From Streptomyces thinghirensis (lineage in GTDB: Bacteria > Actinomycetota > Actinomycetia > Streptomycetales > Streptomycetaceae): a stretch of DNA of 64,000 nt. Under the pieces are notes generated by a model that did not search any database, was not told the origin of the DNA, and saw only the letters and a program-made list of their open reading frames with translations. How positions within the stretch are numbered: position 1 is the first letter of the stretch; each line of letters begins with the position of its first letter. The DNA lies in assembly GCA_021502835.1 (NCBI GenBank), contig JAKFGP010000050.1, positions 263,883 to 327,882 on the forward strand, given 5' to 3'. Below are positions 22,548 to 32,162 of the stretch, piece after piece. The position numbers were made by a program, and so were the translations under genes.

Positions 22548-22843
22548 ATGTTCGTACTGGAACTCTCCTACACCGCCCCGCTCGACGCGGTCGACGCGGT
22601 GCTGGAGGAGCACGTGGCGTGGCTGGACGAGCTGTACCGGCAGGGCGTGTTCCTGGCGTCCGGGCGCAAGCGAACCCCGCGACGGCGGGGTGATCATCGC
22701 CGTCGCGGGGGACCGTGCCCGGATCGAGGAGATCACCGCGGGCGACCCCTTCGTCAGAGCCGGCGTGCGCGTACCGCATCACCGAGTTCGTCGCCACGAA
22801 GACGGCGCCGGCGCTGGAGCGGTACCGGGAGACCCTCGACTAG
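22548..22843 (+). CDS. YciI family protein
   Basis: About 97-residue ferredoxin-fold protein of the YciI/muconolactone-isomerase-like family. Sequence: MFVLELSYTAPLDAVDAVLE, the conserved His in EEHVAWLDELYRQGVFLASG, then GGVIIAVAGDRARIEEITAG, DPFVRAGV and AYRITEFVATKTAPALERYR. The DPF motif is typical of the family. The biochemical role of such proteins is mostly unknown. One indel near 22672 and one near 22770. TAG at 22841-22843. Confidence 0.85.
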
Positions 22844-22855
22844 GTCCTGTCCGGC

Positions 22856-23185
22856 TCACTTGCCCAGCGCGCGCTGCAGTTCGCCCTTGTTCATGTTCGA
22901 ACGGCCGCTGATGTCGCGGCGCTTGGCCTCCTGGTACAGCTGGTCGTAGGTGGGTCCCTGGGGGCCCTGCCGGTTCCCGGATCGCTGGCCGCCCCGCTTG
23001 CTCGGCGACTTGTCCTGCGTGGACGTACGGCTGGCGGTCTTGGACTCGCCGGACTGGGCGGCGCTCCTTGTTGACCGTCCTGGCCGCGATCTCCTTGGCG
23101 CGGCCGGTGCTCTCGCCACGGTCCTTGGCGCTGTCCTTGATGTGCTCGTACTGCCGCTCCGCTTGGAGCTCGAACCGCGTGGCAT
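22856..23185 (-). CDS. Small basic protein with a Rho N-terminal-like domain
   Basis: About 109 residues, highly charged. N-terminal part MPRGSSSKRERQYEHIKDSA, then KDRGESTGRAKEIAARTVNK. A low-complexity Ser/Gly/Arg linker follows, then a C-terminal SAP/Rho_N-like helix-extended-helix element (YDQLYQEAKRRDISGRSNMN, KGELQRALGK). Family members are often called plasmid stabilisation or Rho termination factor-like proteins. They probably bind nucleic acid; function here is unknown. Two compensating indels near 23065 and 23160. Confidence 0.78.
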   Translation of the reverse strand: MPRGSSSKRSGSTSTSRTAPRTVARAPAAPRRSRPGRSTRSAAQSGESKTASRTSTQDKSPSKRGGQRSGNRQGPQGPTYDQLYQEAKRRDISGRSNMNKGELQRALGK

Positions 23186-23257
23186 GTCCGCTCACTTCCT
23201 CTCACGTTCAGCGAACGGATACCCACGTTACGGACGAACACCCGGCCCCGCGCGCCG

Positions 23258-24390
23258 TCAGCGCTCCAACCGGGCGGACCCGTCCCTGCTCGCCGGCGGC
23301 CCAGCAGCCCGGATCCGGCGTGCAGTCCACGGTGTCGTACGACCCGGTGTCGACGGTCCGCCAGGTGCGGCCGCCGTCGGTGGTGAGGTCCGTGCCGGTG
23401 GGGCCGACCGCGAGGGCGGCGGTGCGGCTGTACGGGGAGCCAGGCGACGCCGGACCGGTAGGAGGAGGGCGACCGGTCGGCGGACCGCCAGGTGGTGCCG
23501 CCGTCGGTGGTTCCGCGCCGCCGCCCGCGCGGGGAGGGCTGGTCGGGGCTGAAGTCGCCGCCGACGGCGAGGCCGTGGGCGCGGTCCCGGAACGCGAGGG
23601 CGAAGACACCCCGGGCCGGGTCTCCGGCCGGGATCGGGATGTCGGAGGCCGTCCAGGTGAGTCCGCGCAGTCGGCGGAGTGCAGCACGCGCGCGCGTGCC
23701 GCGCCCCGCCGGTGGCCAGCCACACGTCCTTCGGTCCGGACGCGACCAGGCACTGGCCACTGGCCGCGAACCCGGCCTCGCCCTCCTGCGCGGCCGGCAT
23801 GCCCGCTGCTCGGCAGCACCTTCCAGGAGCGCCCGCCGTCGCTGGTCGACAGGATGCGGAACTTCCCGTCCACCGGGTCGCTCGCGTGGCGAGGCCGTGG
23901 CGGCGGTCGAAGAACGTGAGGCAGTCGTAGAAGGCCCGCGGGTCGGTGTTGCGGAAGGATTCGGTCCAGGTCGCCCCGCCGTCGTCGGTGCGGTAGATCC
24001 TGGACGCCTCGCTCCCTCGCCGATGGCCAGGACCACGGCCCGGCGGGCGTCGAACGCCTCGATGTCCCGGAACTGCAACTCGCCGGCGCCCGGCGGCGAG
24101 ACGCTCCGCCAGGTTTCGCCGCCGTCGGTGGTGCGCAGGACGGTGCCCCGGGTGCCGGCCACCCAGGCGGTGTGCCGGCTGACGGCCGCGAGTCCCCGGA
24201 ACCGGACGTCGGACGCCCCGGTCTCCTTCATCTCCCAATGCGGTCGCTGGTGCGCCTGCGCGGGGGCGGCCGCCGTCAGCGCGGCCAGTGCCGCCGCGCA
24301 GACCGCCCCGGCGATCACCGCCCGTCCCGTGCGCCTGCCACCGGTTCGGGCGGACCGTGCCGTGCGTCGCGTGCTCCCCAAGCGCCTCAT
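23258..24390 (-). CDS. Secreted beta-propeller protein with BNR/Ycf48-like repeats
   Basis: About 377 residues. A long basic N-terminus precedes a signal helix AVIAGAVCAAALAALTAAAP, cleavage after AQA (near 24250). Repeated blade motifs follow: LRTTDGGETWRSVSPPG (near 24110), RTDDGGATWTESFRN, STSDGGRSWKVLPSSG, TTDGGTTWRSADRSPSSYRSG and TTDGGRTWRTVDTGSYDTV. These [ST]xDGGxTW repeats are characteristic of sialidase/BNR and Ycf48-type propellers. The Asp-box residues alone do not indicate sialidase activity. Often mislabelled oxidoreductase. Exported, ligand unknown. Stop at 23258-23260. Many indels. Confidence 0.82.
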
Positions 24391-24634
24391 GGCGGGCGGC
24401 TAGCCCACCGTCCGGGCGCCGTCCAGAGGACCGTGTGCGGCGCGGGCGGGCGGGCACGCGTGCCACAAGTGCCTTACGAGGCACACGAGGAGAGGCGCGT
24501 CACTCCCGCGCATGAACGCGGTGACAGAGGTCACTCGGTCATCGTGTGCACGGATTGGCTGATTCGTCGTCTCTTCCAGTGTCCGGCCCGCACCAACCGG
24601 AAGCCCGTCCAGCCGTCACGGGGGGAGCGAGGCG

Positions 24635-25053
24635 TTGTCCACCGTCATCGAGCAGCCCGTCGAGGCGCGTCTCGTCGCTGCCGCGCCGCGCCATGCCCAG
24701 CATTCCCGCAACGCTGCACTACGACCGCAGCGATCCGTTCGCCGTCCGGATGACCTTCCCGGCTCCGGCCACCCTCGAGGGCGTGGAGGTTTGCTGGACC
24801 TTCTCCCGCGAGCTGCTCATCACCGGGATGCGGGAGCCGGAAGGTCACGGCGACGTACGGGTGCGCCCGTACGGCTACGACCGGACCGTCCTGGAGTTCC
24901 ACGCGCCTCGAGGGCACCGCCGTGATCCACATCCGCTCCGGGCGAGCTGCGCCGGTTCCTTCAGGCCACCGGCGAGCTGGTGCCCGTCGGCCTGGAGCAT
25001 CTCCAGCTGGACCTGGACCACGACCTCGCGGAGCTGATGCGGGGACCTGCTGA
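24635..25053 (+). CDS. ssgD: SsgA-like (SALP) sporulation/cell-division protein, SsgD-like
   Basis: SsgA-like proteins are actinomycete-specific helpers of septation and spore-wall formation. TTG 24635 follows a strong GGGGGGAG (24621-24628) and opens LSTVIEQPVEARLVAAAP. Then IPATLHYDRSDPFAVRMTFP (the SALP core, near 24705-24760), VEVCWTFSRELLITGM, GHGDVRVRPYGYDRTVLEFH, and the C-terminal LQLDLDHDLAELMRG. TGA at 25051-25053 gives about 139 residues. The long conserved N-terminus and VPVGLEHLQ segment suggest SsgD rather than SsgA or SsgB, consistent with remembered synteny. Indels near 24700, 24910, 24945 and 25042. Confidence 0.85.
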
Positions 25054-25143
25054 CGACGCCCTGACGCCCCGCGCGGCGCGGTGGACCAGGGCGTGCGCGG
25101 CCGGTTCGGCGACCGACGGTGCGCCGGGTCCGGCCGGCCCGTC

Positions 25144-25818
25144 TCAGCCGCCGGTCGACGCCACGGCCCGCGCCGTTTCCGCGCTGACCGCTCCCCACAC
25201 CTCGCCCACGATCTTCCGCAGCCCGGGGGCCGCGCCCCGCCGCGCTCGGTCAGCTCCGCGATCCGGCCCTTCCGCGCGCGTTGTTCCCGGCCGGCCCGAG
25301 GGCGCGCAGTTCCGCGGTGCGGCCGCCAGCGCGGCCAGCGCGCGTTCCGCTCGGAGACCTCCCCGGCCGGCACCGGGCCCTCCAGGAGGTACCGCTGCGC
25401 TCCTCCCGGAGCGCCTGCGCCAGGCGGCGCCCCGCGCCAGGACGTACTCCACGGACGGGAACACGCCGAGGACGCGCTTCTTCTCGGCGCGCAGGTACCC
25501 CTCGGCCACCAGTTGCTCCCGGACGGCGTCGAAGGTGAGCCGCGCATGCAGCCTCACCCACGTGCGCCACCGGTGCGGCATCGACTCGCGGACGAGGTCC
25601 AGCAGCCCGTCGAGGACGGCGTCCCCGGTGCGGGAGTCCAGGTCGACGGGGGTGGCGATGCCCTCGTCGTCGACGAGCAGGCCGCGCTGGGCCAGTTCGG
25701 TGAGCGCGCCGGCGCGCACCAGGTGGTGGTGCCGGGCGGTGTCGGTGGCCCCGGGGCGCGCCGGGTCCCAGGCCAGCAGACAGAGCCGGGCCGGCGGTGA
25801 GAGCGAGCCGTTGGGCAC
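25144..25818 (-). CDS. GOLPH3/VPS74 (GPP34) domain protein
   Basis: Bacterial GPP34-domain protein of about 225 residues. In eukaryotes the domain binds phosphatidylinositol phosphate; in streptomycetes its role is not established. Start GTG 25818 after GGGAGG. Sequence PNGSLSPPARLCLLAWDPAR, then AGALTELAQRGLLVDDEGIA, VRESMPHRWRTWVRLHARLT, LVAEGYLRAEKKRVLGVFPS and ELRALGPAGNNARARKGRIA, with KIVGEVWGAVSAETARA at the end. Convergent with the ssgD-like gene. Indels in the second half (25440-25200). Confidence 0.82.
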   Translation of the reverse strand: MPNGSLSPPARLCLLAWDPARPGATDTARHHHLVRAGALTELAQRGLLVDDEGIATPVDLDSRTGDAVLDGLLDLVRESMPHRWRTWVRLHARLTFDAVREQLVAEGYLRAEKKRVLGVFPSVEYVLARGAAWRRRSGRSAAVPPGGPGAGRGGLRAERALAALAAAPRNCAPSGRPGTTRAEGPDRGADRARRGAAPGLRKIVGEVWGAVSAETARAVASTGG

Positions 25819-25859
25819 GGGGGCCTCCCGGGGCCGTGGGACCGATTCACGGTAAGGCG

Positions 25860-25888
25860 TTGACAGCCCAGCCGGTCTCTCGTACGGT
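25860..25888 (+). promoter_or_regulatory. Consensus promoter of the second ABC-F gene
   Basis: TTGACA (25860-25865), 17-base spacer, TACGGT (25883-25888): the best vegetative promoter seen in the window. Predicted start near 25895, leaving a leader of about 250 bases before ATG 26147. Confidence 0.75.
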
Positions 25889-25926
25889 TGTACAGCGCTT
25901 CTGTTGCCGCCGATTGGAGAAGGACG

Positions 25927-25938
25927 TTGCTCGTCTGA
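25927..25938 (+). CDS. Minimal upstream open reading frame (Met-Leu-Val-stop)
   Basis: TTG CTC GTC TGA at 25927-25938, preceded at optimal distance by GGAGAAGGA (25915-25923). It is the first ribosome-binding site on the leader transcript. A three-codon reading frame with so strong a Shine-Dalgarno is unlikely to make a functional protein and is better read as a ribosome-loading sensor for the downstream ABC-F gene. TTG rather than ATG initiation is an assumption. Confidence 0.4.
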   Translation: MLV

Positions 25939-26033
25939 GGTCCTGAGACACCGCGTCACACCATTCTTGTGTGTACGCCGCGTGCGACCTCGGCGTCCGA
26001 GCCGTCCCTTTGCGGAGCAGGGCTTTTTCATGC
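25937..26033 (+). promoter_or_regulatory. Structured leader with U-tract hairpin: candidate attenuator of the ABC-F gene
   Basis: GAGGTC (25937-25942) can pair with GACCTC (25986-25991), enclosing GCGTCACAC (25953-25961) paired with GTGTGTACGC (25969-25978). The strand containing GACCTC overlaps a competing hairpin CTCGG-CGT-CCGAG (25989-26001). Downstream, CCCT (26006-26009) and AGGG (26019-26022) can form a short stem, followed by TTTTT (26024-26028), a U-run that is rare in DNA this GC-rich. The overlap of the minimal reading frame's stop with the first helix suggests ribosome position controls folding. Mechanism is inference. Confidence 0.5.
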
Positions 26034-26146
26034 CCGAGCACTCCCCGGGGCTCCTCCTCTCCCCTCGTCCGACGGCGCTCGCCGCTCTCCCGGTGTCTCG
26101 ATACGCGTTTGCCCCTGACCGCCTCAAGCAACCGCGGAGACCCTGT

Positions 26147-27791
26147 ATGTCTACTTCCATCACTTGTACGTCCCTCTCCGTTCGCCTGGCCCGACGGCAC
26201 GCCCGTCTTCGAGGGACTCGACACCGCCTTCGGCCCCGGCAGGACCGGGCTCGTCGGTGTCAACGGGTCGGGCAAGTCCACCCTGTTGAAACTGATCGCC
26301 GGGCAGCCTCGCCCCGGCCGACGGCACGGTCCGCGTGGTCGGCGAGGTCGGTTACCTGCCGCAGAACGTCACGCTCGACACCGTGCTGCGGGTCGACGAG
26401 GCGTCGGCATCGCCACGCGGCGCGCCGCGCTGCACGCCATCGAGGCGGGCGACGTGGCCGAGGAGCACTTCGAGAGGCTCGGTGACGACTGGGACGCCGA
26501 GGAGCGCGCCTCGCCACGCTCGGCGAACTCGGCCTCGGTCACGTCGGGCCTCGACCGCACCGTCGGCGAGGTCTCGGGCGTGCGAGTCGGTCCTGCTGCG
26601 GTTGGCCGCGCTGTCGCTGCTGCAGCCGGCCTCGACGTCCCGCTCCTGGACGAGCCCACCAACAACCTTCGACCTGTACGCACGGGTGGCTGTACGCGGC
26701 CATCACCTCCTGGCCGGGGGTCGTGGTCGTGGTCAGCCACGACCGCGAGCTGTTGGACCTCGTCGACCAGATCGCCGACCCGCGCTCCGGCGAGATCACC
26801 TGGTACGGCGGGACTCTCGGCGTACGAGGAGGTCCTGGCCGTGGAGCAGGAGGCGGCCGAGCGGATGGTGCGCGTCGCCGAGTCCGATCTGCGCAAGCAG
26901 AAGCGTGAACTGGCCGACGCCCAGGTCAAGCTGGCCTCGTCGCAAACGGGTACGGCCTAGAAGATGTACGAGCAGAAGCGTGAGCCGAAGATCGTCATGG
27001 GGCTTCGCAAGCGCGCGGCGCAGGAGTCCGGCGGGCAAGCACCGCATCACATGCACGAGGAGAAGCTCGCCGGAGGCCAGGAGCGGCTCGACGACGGTGG
27101 AGGCCGTGCGGGACGACGACGAGATCCGCGTCGACTCGTCGTACACGGCCGTACCGCCCGGGCGCGCTCGGTGCCGATGCCCGGGACCTGGAACTGGCCG
27201 CGGCACGCGCGGAGGGTGGTCGATCTGCACGGCCCCGAGACTCGCGCTGATCGGGCGCAACGGCGCGGGCAAAGACCACGCTGCTGCGCACGATCGCCGG
27301 GGAGCTGGAGCCGGTGGCGGGCGAGGGTGACGGCGCAACGTCCCGCTGCGGTTCCTGCCACAGCGCCTGATCGTCTCCTCGACGGCGAGCTGAGCGTCGC
27401 CGAGAACGTGGCCCGGCTCGCGCCGGGCGCCACCAACAACCGGATCCGGGAAGGGCTGGCGCGCTTCCTGTTCCGGGGCGCCCGGGCCGACCAGCAGGCG
27501 GCGACCCTGTCCGGCGGCGAACGCCCAGCGGGAGCGGCGCTGGCCGCGCTGATGCTGGCCGATCCCGCGCCGCAGTTGCCAGGATGCTGGACGAGCCGAC
27601 GAACAACCTGGACATCGCGAGCGTGCGGGGTAGGCTCACCGGCGCTCCTGGAGTCGTACGAGGGGGCGCTGGTGGTGGCCAGTCACGACCTGCCAAGGTT
27701 CCTGGAGTCGATCGCAACCGCCCGCTGGCTGCTGATGGAGGAGGGAGAACTGAGGGAAATCACGCCGGAAGCTGTCGGGTATCCCGCCTAG
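26147..27791 (+). CDS. ABC-F family ATPase with regulated leader (second of three)
   Basis: Two-cassette ABC-F protein, about 545 residues, no membrane segments. Likely to act at the ribosome, possibly in antibiotic protection. ATG 26147 follows GCGGAGA and starts MSTSITCTSLS, then FAWPDGTPVFEGLDTAFGPG. First Walker A GVNGSGKSTLLKLIAG; switch VVVSHDRELLDLVDQIADLR after correction; linker with KRELADAQVKLASSQT and KMYEQKREPKIVMGLRKRAA; second Walker A IGRNGAGK; signature TLSGGERxRAALAALMLADP; Walker B LLMLDEPTNNLDIASV; end ITPEAVGYPA, TAG at 27789-27791. About a dozen indels. The UvrA-like gene follows after 10 bases. Confidence 0.88.
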
Positions 27792-27801
27792 CGTTCCCGG
27801 C

Positions 27802-30119
27802 ATGAGCGAGTTCATCAGCATCAACGGAGCCAGGAGAACAACCTCCAGGACGTCACGTCCTGCATCCCGAAGGGCCGGCTGACGGTGTTCTACCGGCGTT
27901 TGGGGTCGGGGAAGTCGTCGGTCGTGTTCGACACGATCGCGGTCGAGGTCGCAGCGCCAGCTGAACGAGACGTTCACCTGGTTCGTACGCAACCGGCTGC
28001 CTGGTGGCACGAGCGGGCGCCGCACGCGGATGCCCTGGAGGACTCCTCCCTCGGCGATCGTCGCCGACCAGCGGCCGGTCGGCGGCTACCTGCGGTCCAC
28101 GGTCGGCACGATGACCGACATCCACTCGGTGCTGCGGGTGCTGTTCTCCCGGCACGGCACGCCCAGCGCGCCGGGACGGCGACGGCGTACTCGTTCAACG
28201 ACCCGTCGGGCATTGCCCTGGCTGCGACGGCCTGGGCCGCAAGGTGAGTCCCGGCTGGGACTGCATTCCTCGACCCCGCCAGGTCGCTGGCCGGCGGGGC
28301 TGGTCCGCTTCCCGCCGTTCGCGGCGGGGATCCTGGCAGGGGCAGGCGTACACCAACACGGACGAGCTGGACCCGGACAAGCCGGTCGGCGACTTCACGG
28401 ACGCCGAGCGCACGTTCCCTGATGCGCGGGCGGCCCGGCAGCAAGGTCACCGTCAACGGCATCGGAAGCGGCACCTGGACCACCGAGTACGAGGGCTCCC
28501 GCCGACCGCTTCGAGCGGCTGTATCTCGGCGGGACCTGTCGGCGATGAGCGAGAAGACCCCGGAGCTGGTGCGGCGGTTCCTGGTCGAGGGCGACCGTCC
28601 CGAGTGCGGCGGCGCCTGGCTGAACGCGGCGGCGCTCTGCACCCGGATCGAGCCGGCACTCCATCTGCCGACTGCTCGGCCATGTAGGTCACCGACCCGA
28701 TCGCCGTACTTCGAGGCGGATCGACGATCTCGGGTGGCCCTGGCCCATCGCCGGTGCCGCCGTCACCGCGCTGGAGCGCGTCGAGGCGATCGGCCTCGGC
28801 TTTTCGCCTGGGCCGCCTCGACTGGGAGACCGCCACCCTGTCCGGCGGCGAGGGACAGCGGCTGAAGACCGTGCGGCACTCGGCTCCAGCCCGACCGGGA
28901 TGACGTACATCTCGACGAGCCCAGCGTCGGGCTGCACCCGCGCGACGTCGGCCGCCCTCCTCGGCGACCCCTGCTGCCATTCGCGACAAGGGTAACACTG
29001 TGCTGGTCGTCGAGCACGACCCGGACGTCATCGCGCTGGCGGACCACGTCGTCGACATGGGGCCGGGAGCCGGCGCGGGGCGGCGGCCGGGTGGTGTTCG
29101 AGGGGACGCCGGACGAGCTGGTCGGCGTGACACGCTCACCGGAGCTGAGTTCGGACGCCGTACGGCGCGTGGAGCGAGGACCCGCGGACGGCGACCGCGC
29201 GTGGGTGAAGGGCGTCGGCCGCCACAACCCGCGGGACGTGACGGTGGTCTTCCTGACCGGGGCTGACCCGCGGTCACCGGGGTCGCCGGGTCGGGCAAGA
29301 GCACGCTGGTCGCGGAGCTGATCGCCGCCCACCCGGACGCGGTGGTCGTCGACCAGTCCTCGATCGGCGTCTCGGCGCGGTCGACCCCGGCGACGTACCT
29401 CGGGATCATGGACACGGTACGGAAGATCTTCGCGCGGGAGACGGGCGCGGAGGCCGGGTTCTTCAGCTTCAACTCGTCGGGAGCGTTAGCGGCGCCTGCG
29501 AGGCGGGGCATCATCAACACCGACCTCGCGTTCATGGACCCCCGTGACGACGACCTGCGGCGACTGCGACGGCCGGCGCTTCCGGGACGAGGTACTGCGG
29601 CTGACGGTCGACGGCAGCTCCATCGCCGACGTGCTCGCGATGACCGCCGACCAGGCACTGGACTTCTTCGCCGACACGGGCGTACGGCGGCGGCTGCGCG
29701 CCTCTGAGCGGACGTGTCGGCGACTCTACCACGCTAGGGGCAGTCGCTGTCCACGCTCTCCGGCGGTGAGCGGCAGCGCATCAAGCTCGCCACCCGACTG
29801 CACCGCACCGGCGCGGTGTACGTCCTGGACGAAACCGACCACCGGATCAGCATACGTCGGACGTCGAGGGACTGCTCGCCTGCTGGACCGCCTGGTCGGC
29901 ACCGGCAACCTGGTCGTGGTCGTCGAGCACAACCTGGACGGTGGCGCACCCCGACTGGGTGATCGACCTCGGTCCGACGGCCGACGGCGGCCGGGTGATC
30001 TTCGCCGCACCCCGCGCGAGCTGCCCACGGCCCGCCGCTCCAGCACGGCGGAGCATCCTGCGGGTGGCCATGGCCGAGGGGCTGACGGGGTTCTGTCCGC
30101 ACGCGTCCCCGCCGCATGA
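27802..30119 (+). CDS. UvrA-like excinuclease ATPase (short paralogue)
   Basis: Paralogue of the nucleotide-excision-repair damage sensor UvrA. ATG 27802 ([19 protein letters not shown]). Two ABC modules each split by insertions: Walker [17 protein letters not shown] near 27910, a zinc-binding CPECGG-like element near 28600, signature [20 protein letters not shown] near 28845, Walker [13 protein letters not shown], second Walker [15 protein letters not shown] near 29290, [14 protein letters not shown] near 29560, and [20 protein letters not shown] near 29760. About 765 residues, shorter than the roughly 950-1000 of housekeeping UvrA, so it may lack part of the UvrB- or DNA-binding insert. Such short forms occur in streptomycete resistance contexts. 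It directly follows the ABC-F gene, probably one operon. Heavily indel-ridden; the C-terminal end is approximate. Confidence 0.85.
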
Positions 30120-30177
30120 TGGCGAGTCGGCGCCGCGCCACGGGTGCCGGACTGCCAGCGCCGATACCGAGACCCCC

Positions 30178-30946
30178 GTGCCCAGCAAGAAGGCCTCGTC
30201 CGCCGCCCCAGCCCGCGACTGGCGGAAGGACTGGTGACCCATGTCGAGCGGGAGAAGGTCGACCACGGTCTCGCGGTCGAGCAGGGACGCGGCGCCGGCG
30301 CCTGCGCGCGCACGGCTGGGAGACGCTGGAGGGATCTGGCCGACGACCGCCTCGACTCCGTCTTCGTCGAGGACACGGTCGTCATGTACCGCAACGTCGC
30401 CCTGATCACCCGGCCGGGGGCGCCGAGTCGCGGCGTGCGGAGACGGCCGGGGTCGAGGAGGCCGGCGTGGCCGTCTGGGCTGCTCGGTCAACTGGGTGTG
30501 GGAGCCGGGCACCCTGGACGGCGGCGACGTCCCTGAAGGTCGGCGACACGGTCTACGTCGAGCGCGGCGGGCGCACCTCAACGCGGCCGGCGTCCAGCAG
30601 CCCGGGCCGCCTTCGAACCGCTGGGCCTGGTTGTCGCCGTACTCGGTGAGCAAGGTGCTGCGCACCTGGCCGGCGGTCACCTGCGCCTTGACGGACGGTG
30701 ATCGGCACATCCCGATGACGGACGTGCTGTCGCTGTTCCCCGGTTCCTCCCGGTGCCGGAGGGAGTCCGGCGCGCATTACCGTGGAAGCTGCTCGGCGGC
30801 GGTGCTGCCGATGGCGGCGAAGCGCGCCGAAGACCGCGGAGCTGCCCGCCGACCTCGGCCACGAGCCGGTGCTCGTCGACATCGGCGAGTTCGAGAAACT
30901 CGAGGGCTGTGGACGTGGGCCTCTCGGTCCGGTTGCGGAACTGTAG
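30178..30946 (+). CDS. Dimethylargininase (DDAH)
   Basis: Amidinotransferase-fold hydrolase converting N-omega-methylated arginines to citrulline plus methylamines. GTG 30178 opens VPSKKALVRRPSPRLAEGLV after correction, then THVEREKVDHGLAVEQ and the catalytic acidic loop LDSVFVEDTVVMYRNVALIT (near 30350-30405). NWVWEPGTLDGGDVLKVGDT (near 30490) is the family substrate loop, then KVLHLKSAVTCALPDG and ADLGHEPVLVDIGEFEKLEG. The catalytic Cys expected shortly after EKLEG cannot be confirmed: the bases at 30905-30935 read Gly-Leu-Ser-Val in one frame and lack a clear x-T/S-C-x-S. About 255 residues. TAG at 30944-30946. Confidence 0.85.
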
Positions 30947-31156
30947 CCGGCTGAGCTGCACGTGCGTCACCCGTCCGGCTCCCGGACCCCAGGGCTCGAG
31001 CCTTCGTCACCCCGGTGGACGGCGGCCGGATCAGGGCCTTTACAGTGCGTTTAACCCATGAGTCTCGTAACCTACGGTTTTCTAGCCCATTTTCCTGCAG
31101 GCCTTCGGCAATCGCCTGCCGGGCGCCTGCCTGGTCGTACGTCCCCTGGAGTTTCT
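30947..31156 (+). promoter_or_regulatory. Upstream region of the desaturase gene
   Basis: 210 bases without a convincing gene. The segment 31038-31090 is unusually AT-rich for the window and contains TAACCT (31068-31073) and TACGGT (31073-31078) as possible -10 elements, with no clear -35. TGGAG at 31146-31150 is the ribosome-binding site of the desaturase start. Confidence 0.4.
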
Positions 31157-32099
31157 GTGACGACCGCCCCCGCACCCCGGCAGTTCCGCCGAATGGACTT
31201 GACGCCCGGCTGCTGTACGCGCTGGAGGAAGTGGTCGAGACCGAACTCAACCGGCACCTGAAGGTCACCAAGGACTGGATGCCGCACGAGTACGTGCCCT
31301 GGAGCGTACGGCCGCAACTTCCCCGGTTTCGAGGACGGCGAGGCCTGGAGAAGGGCCAGTCCAAGGTCACCGAGATCGGCCGGATCGCCCTGGTGGTGAA
31401 CTTCCCGACGGAGGACAACCTCTACGCTACCACCACGAGATTCTGCTCTTCGGCCGGACGGCGCCTGGGGCACCTGGGCGGCCCGCTGGACGCGGAGGAG
31501 GGCCGGCACGGCATCGCATGCGCGACTACCTGCTCGCCGCGTCGACCCGGCCGGAGCAGTTCCGCATGGCCCAGCATGAGCGAGGGTTTCGAGTCGGACA
31601 ACCTGCACCTGATGCCGTACCCGGTGGCCTACGTCGCTCTCCAGGAGCTGGCCACCTGCATCTCGCACCGCAACACGGCCACCAGTCCGGCGACCTGTCC
31701 GCGACCGTACGCTGGCCCGTATCGCGACCGACGAGAACCTGCACATGGTCTTCACCGCAACCTGCTCAAGGCGGCCTTCGAGCTGGCGCCCGACCTGACG
31801 ATGCAGGCGGTGGGCGGGGACGTGGTCGAACTTCCGATGCCCGGTCACCGCATGCCCGGCTTCGAGCGGCTGCAGCGCAGATGGCGATCGGCGAGGTCTC
31901 CACAACCCGCATCCACCACGACGACGGATCCAGCCCGTGCTGCGCTTCCCGAAGATCATGGAGATCGACGGCCTCGGCCCGAGGCCAGGCGGCCCAGGAG
32001 GAGCTGGGCTGTACATGGGCGGGTCGACGCCGAGGCGTCCAAGTTCGACGAGAAGTTGGGGCGCGCAAGGCGCGGATGGCGGCGCGGGTGGTGGGCTGA
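31157..32099 (+). CDS. Acyl-[acyl-carrier-protein] desaturase (plant stearoyl-ACP type)
   Basis: Soluble di-iron desaturase inserting a double bond in ACP- or CoA-bound fatty acyl chains, like mycobacterial DesA1/DesA2. GTG 31157 after TGGAG. N-terminus TTAPAPRQFRRMDLTPG, then ALEEVVETELNRHLKVTKDW. First iron ligands in TEDNLPxYHHEILL, then TAEEGRHGIAMRDYL (EExxH-type, near 31490-31525). A second ligand set is in ATDENLHMVF (near 31725-31755). FRMPGHRMPGFERAAAQMAI and LRFPKIMEIDGLGPEA follow. It ends KARMAARVVG, TGA 32097-32099. About 315 residues. Indels near 31210, 31310, 31430, 31490 and 31560. Confidence 0.92.
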
Positions 32100-32162
32100 C
32101 CTGCTGCCCGTCCGCCGCCGCCCGGTCGGGTGGTGGCGCGGGCGGGCCGTTCGCGGCCGGGA

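Noticed and set aside
29726..30710. Minus-strand frames opposite the UvrA-like and DDAH genes that look like a membrane or regulatory protein
   Set aside because: The composition is that of antisense GC-rich shadows; both plus-strand genes have clear family motifs throughout.
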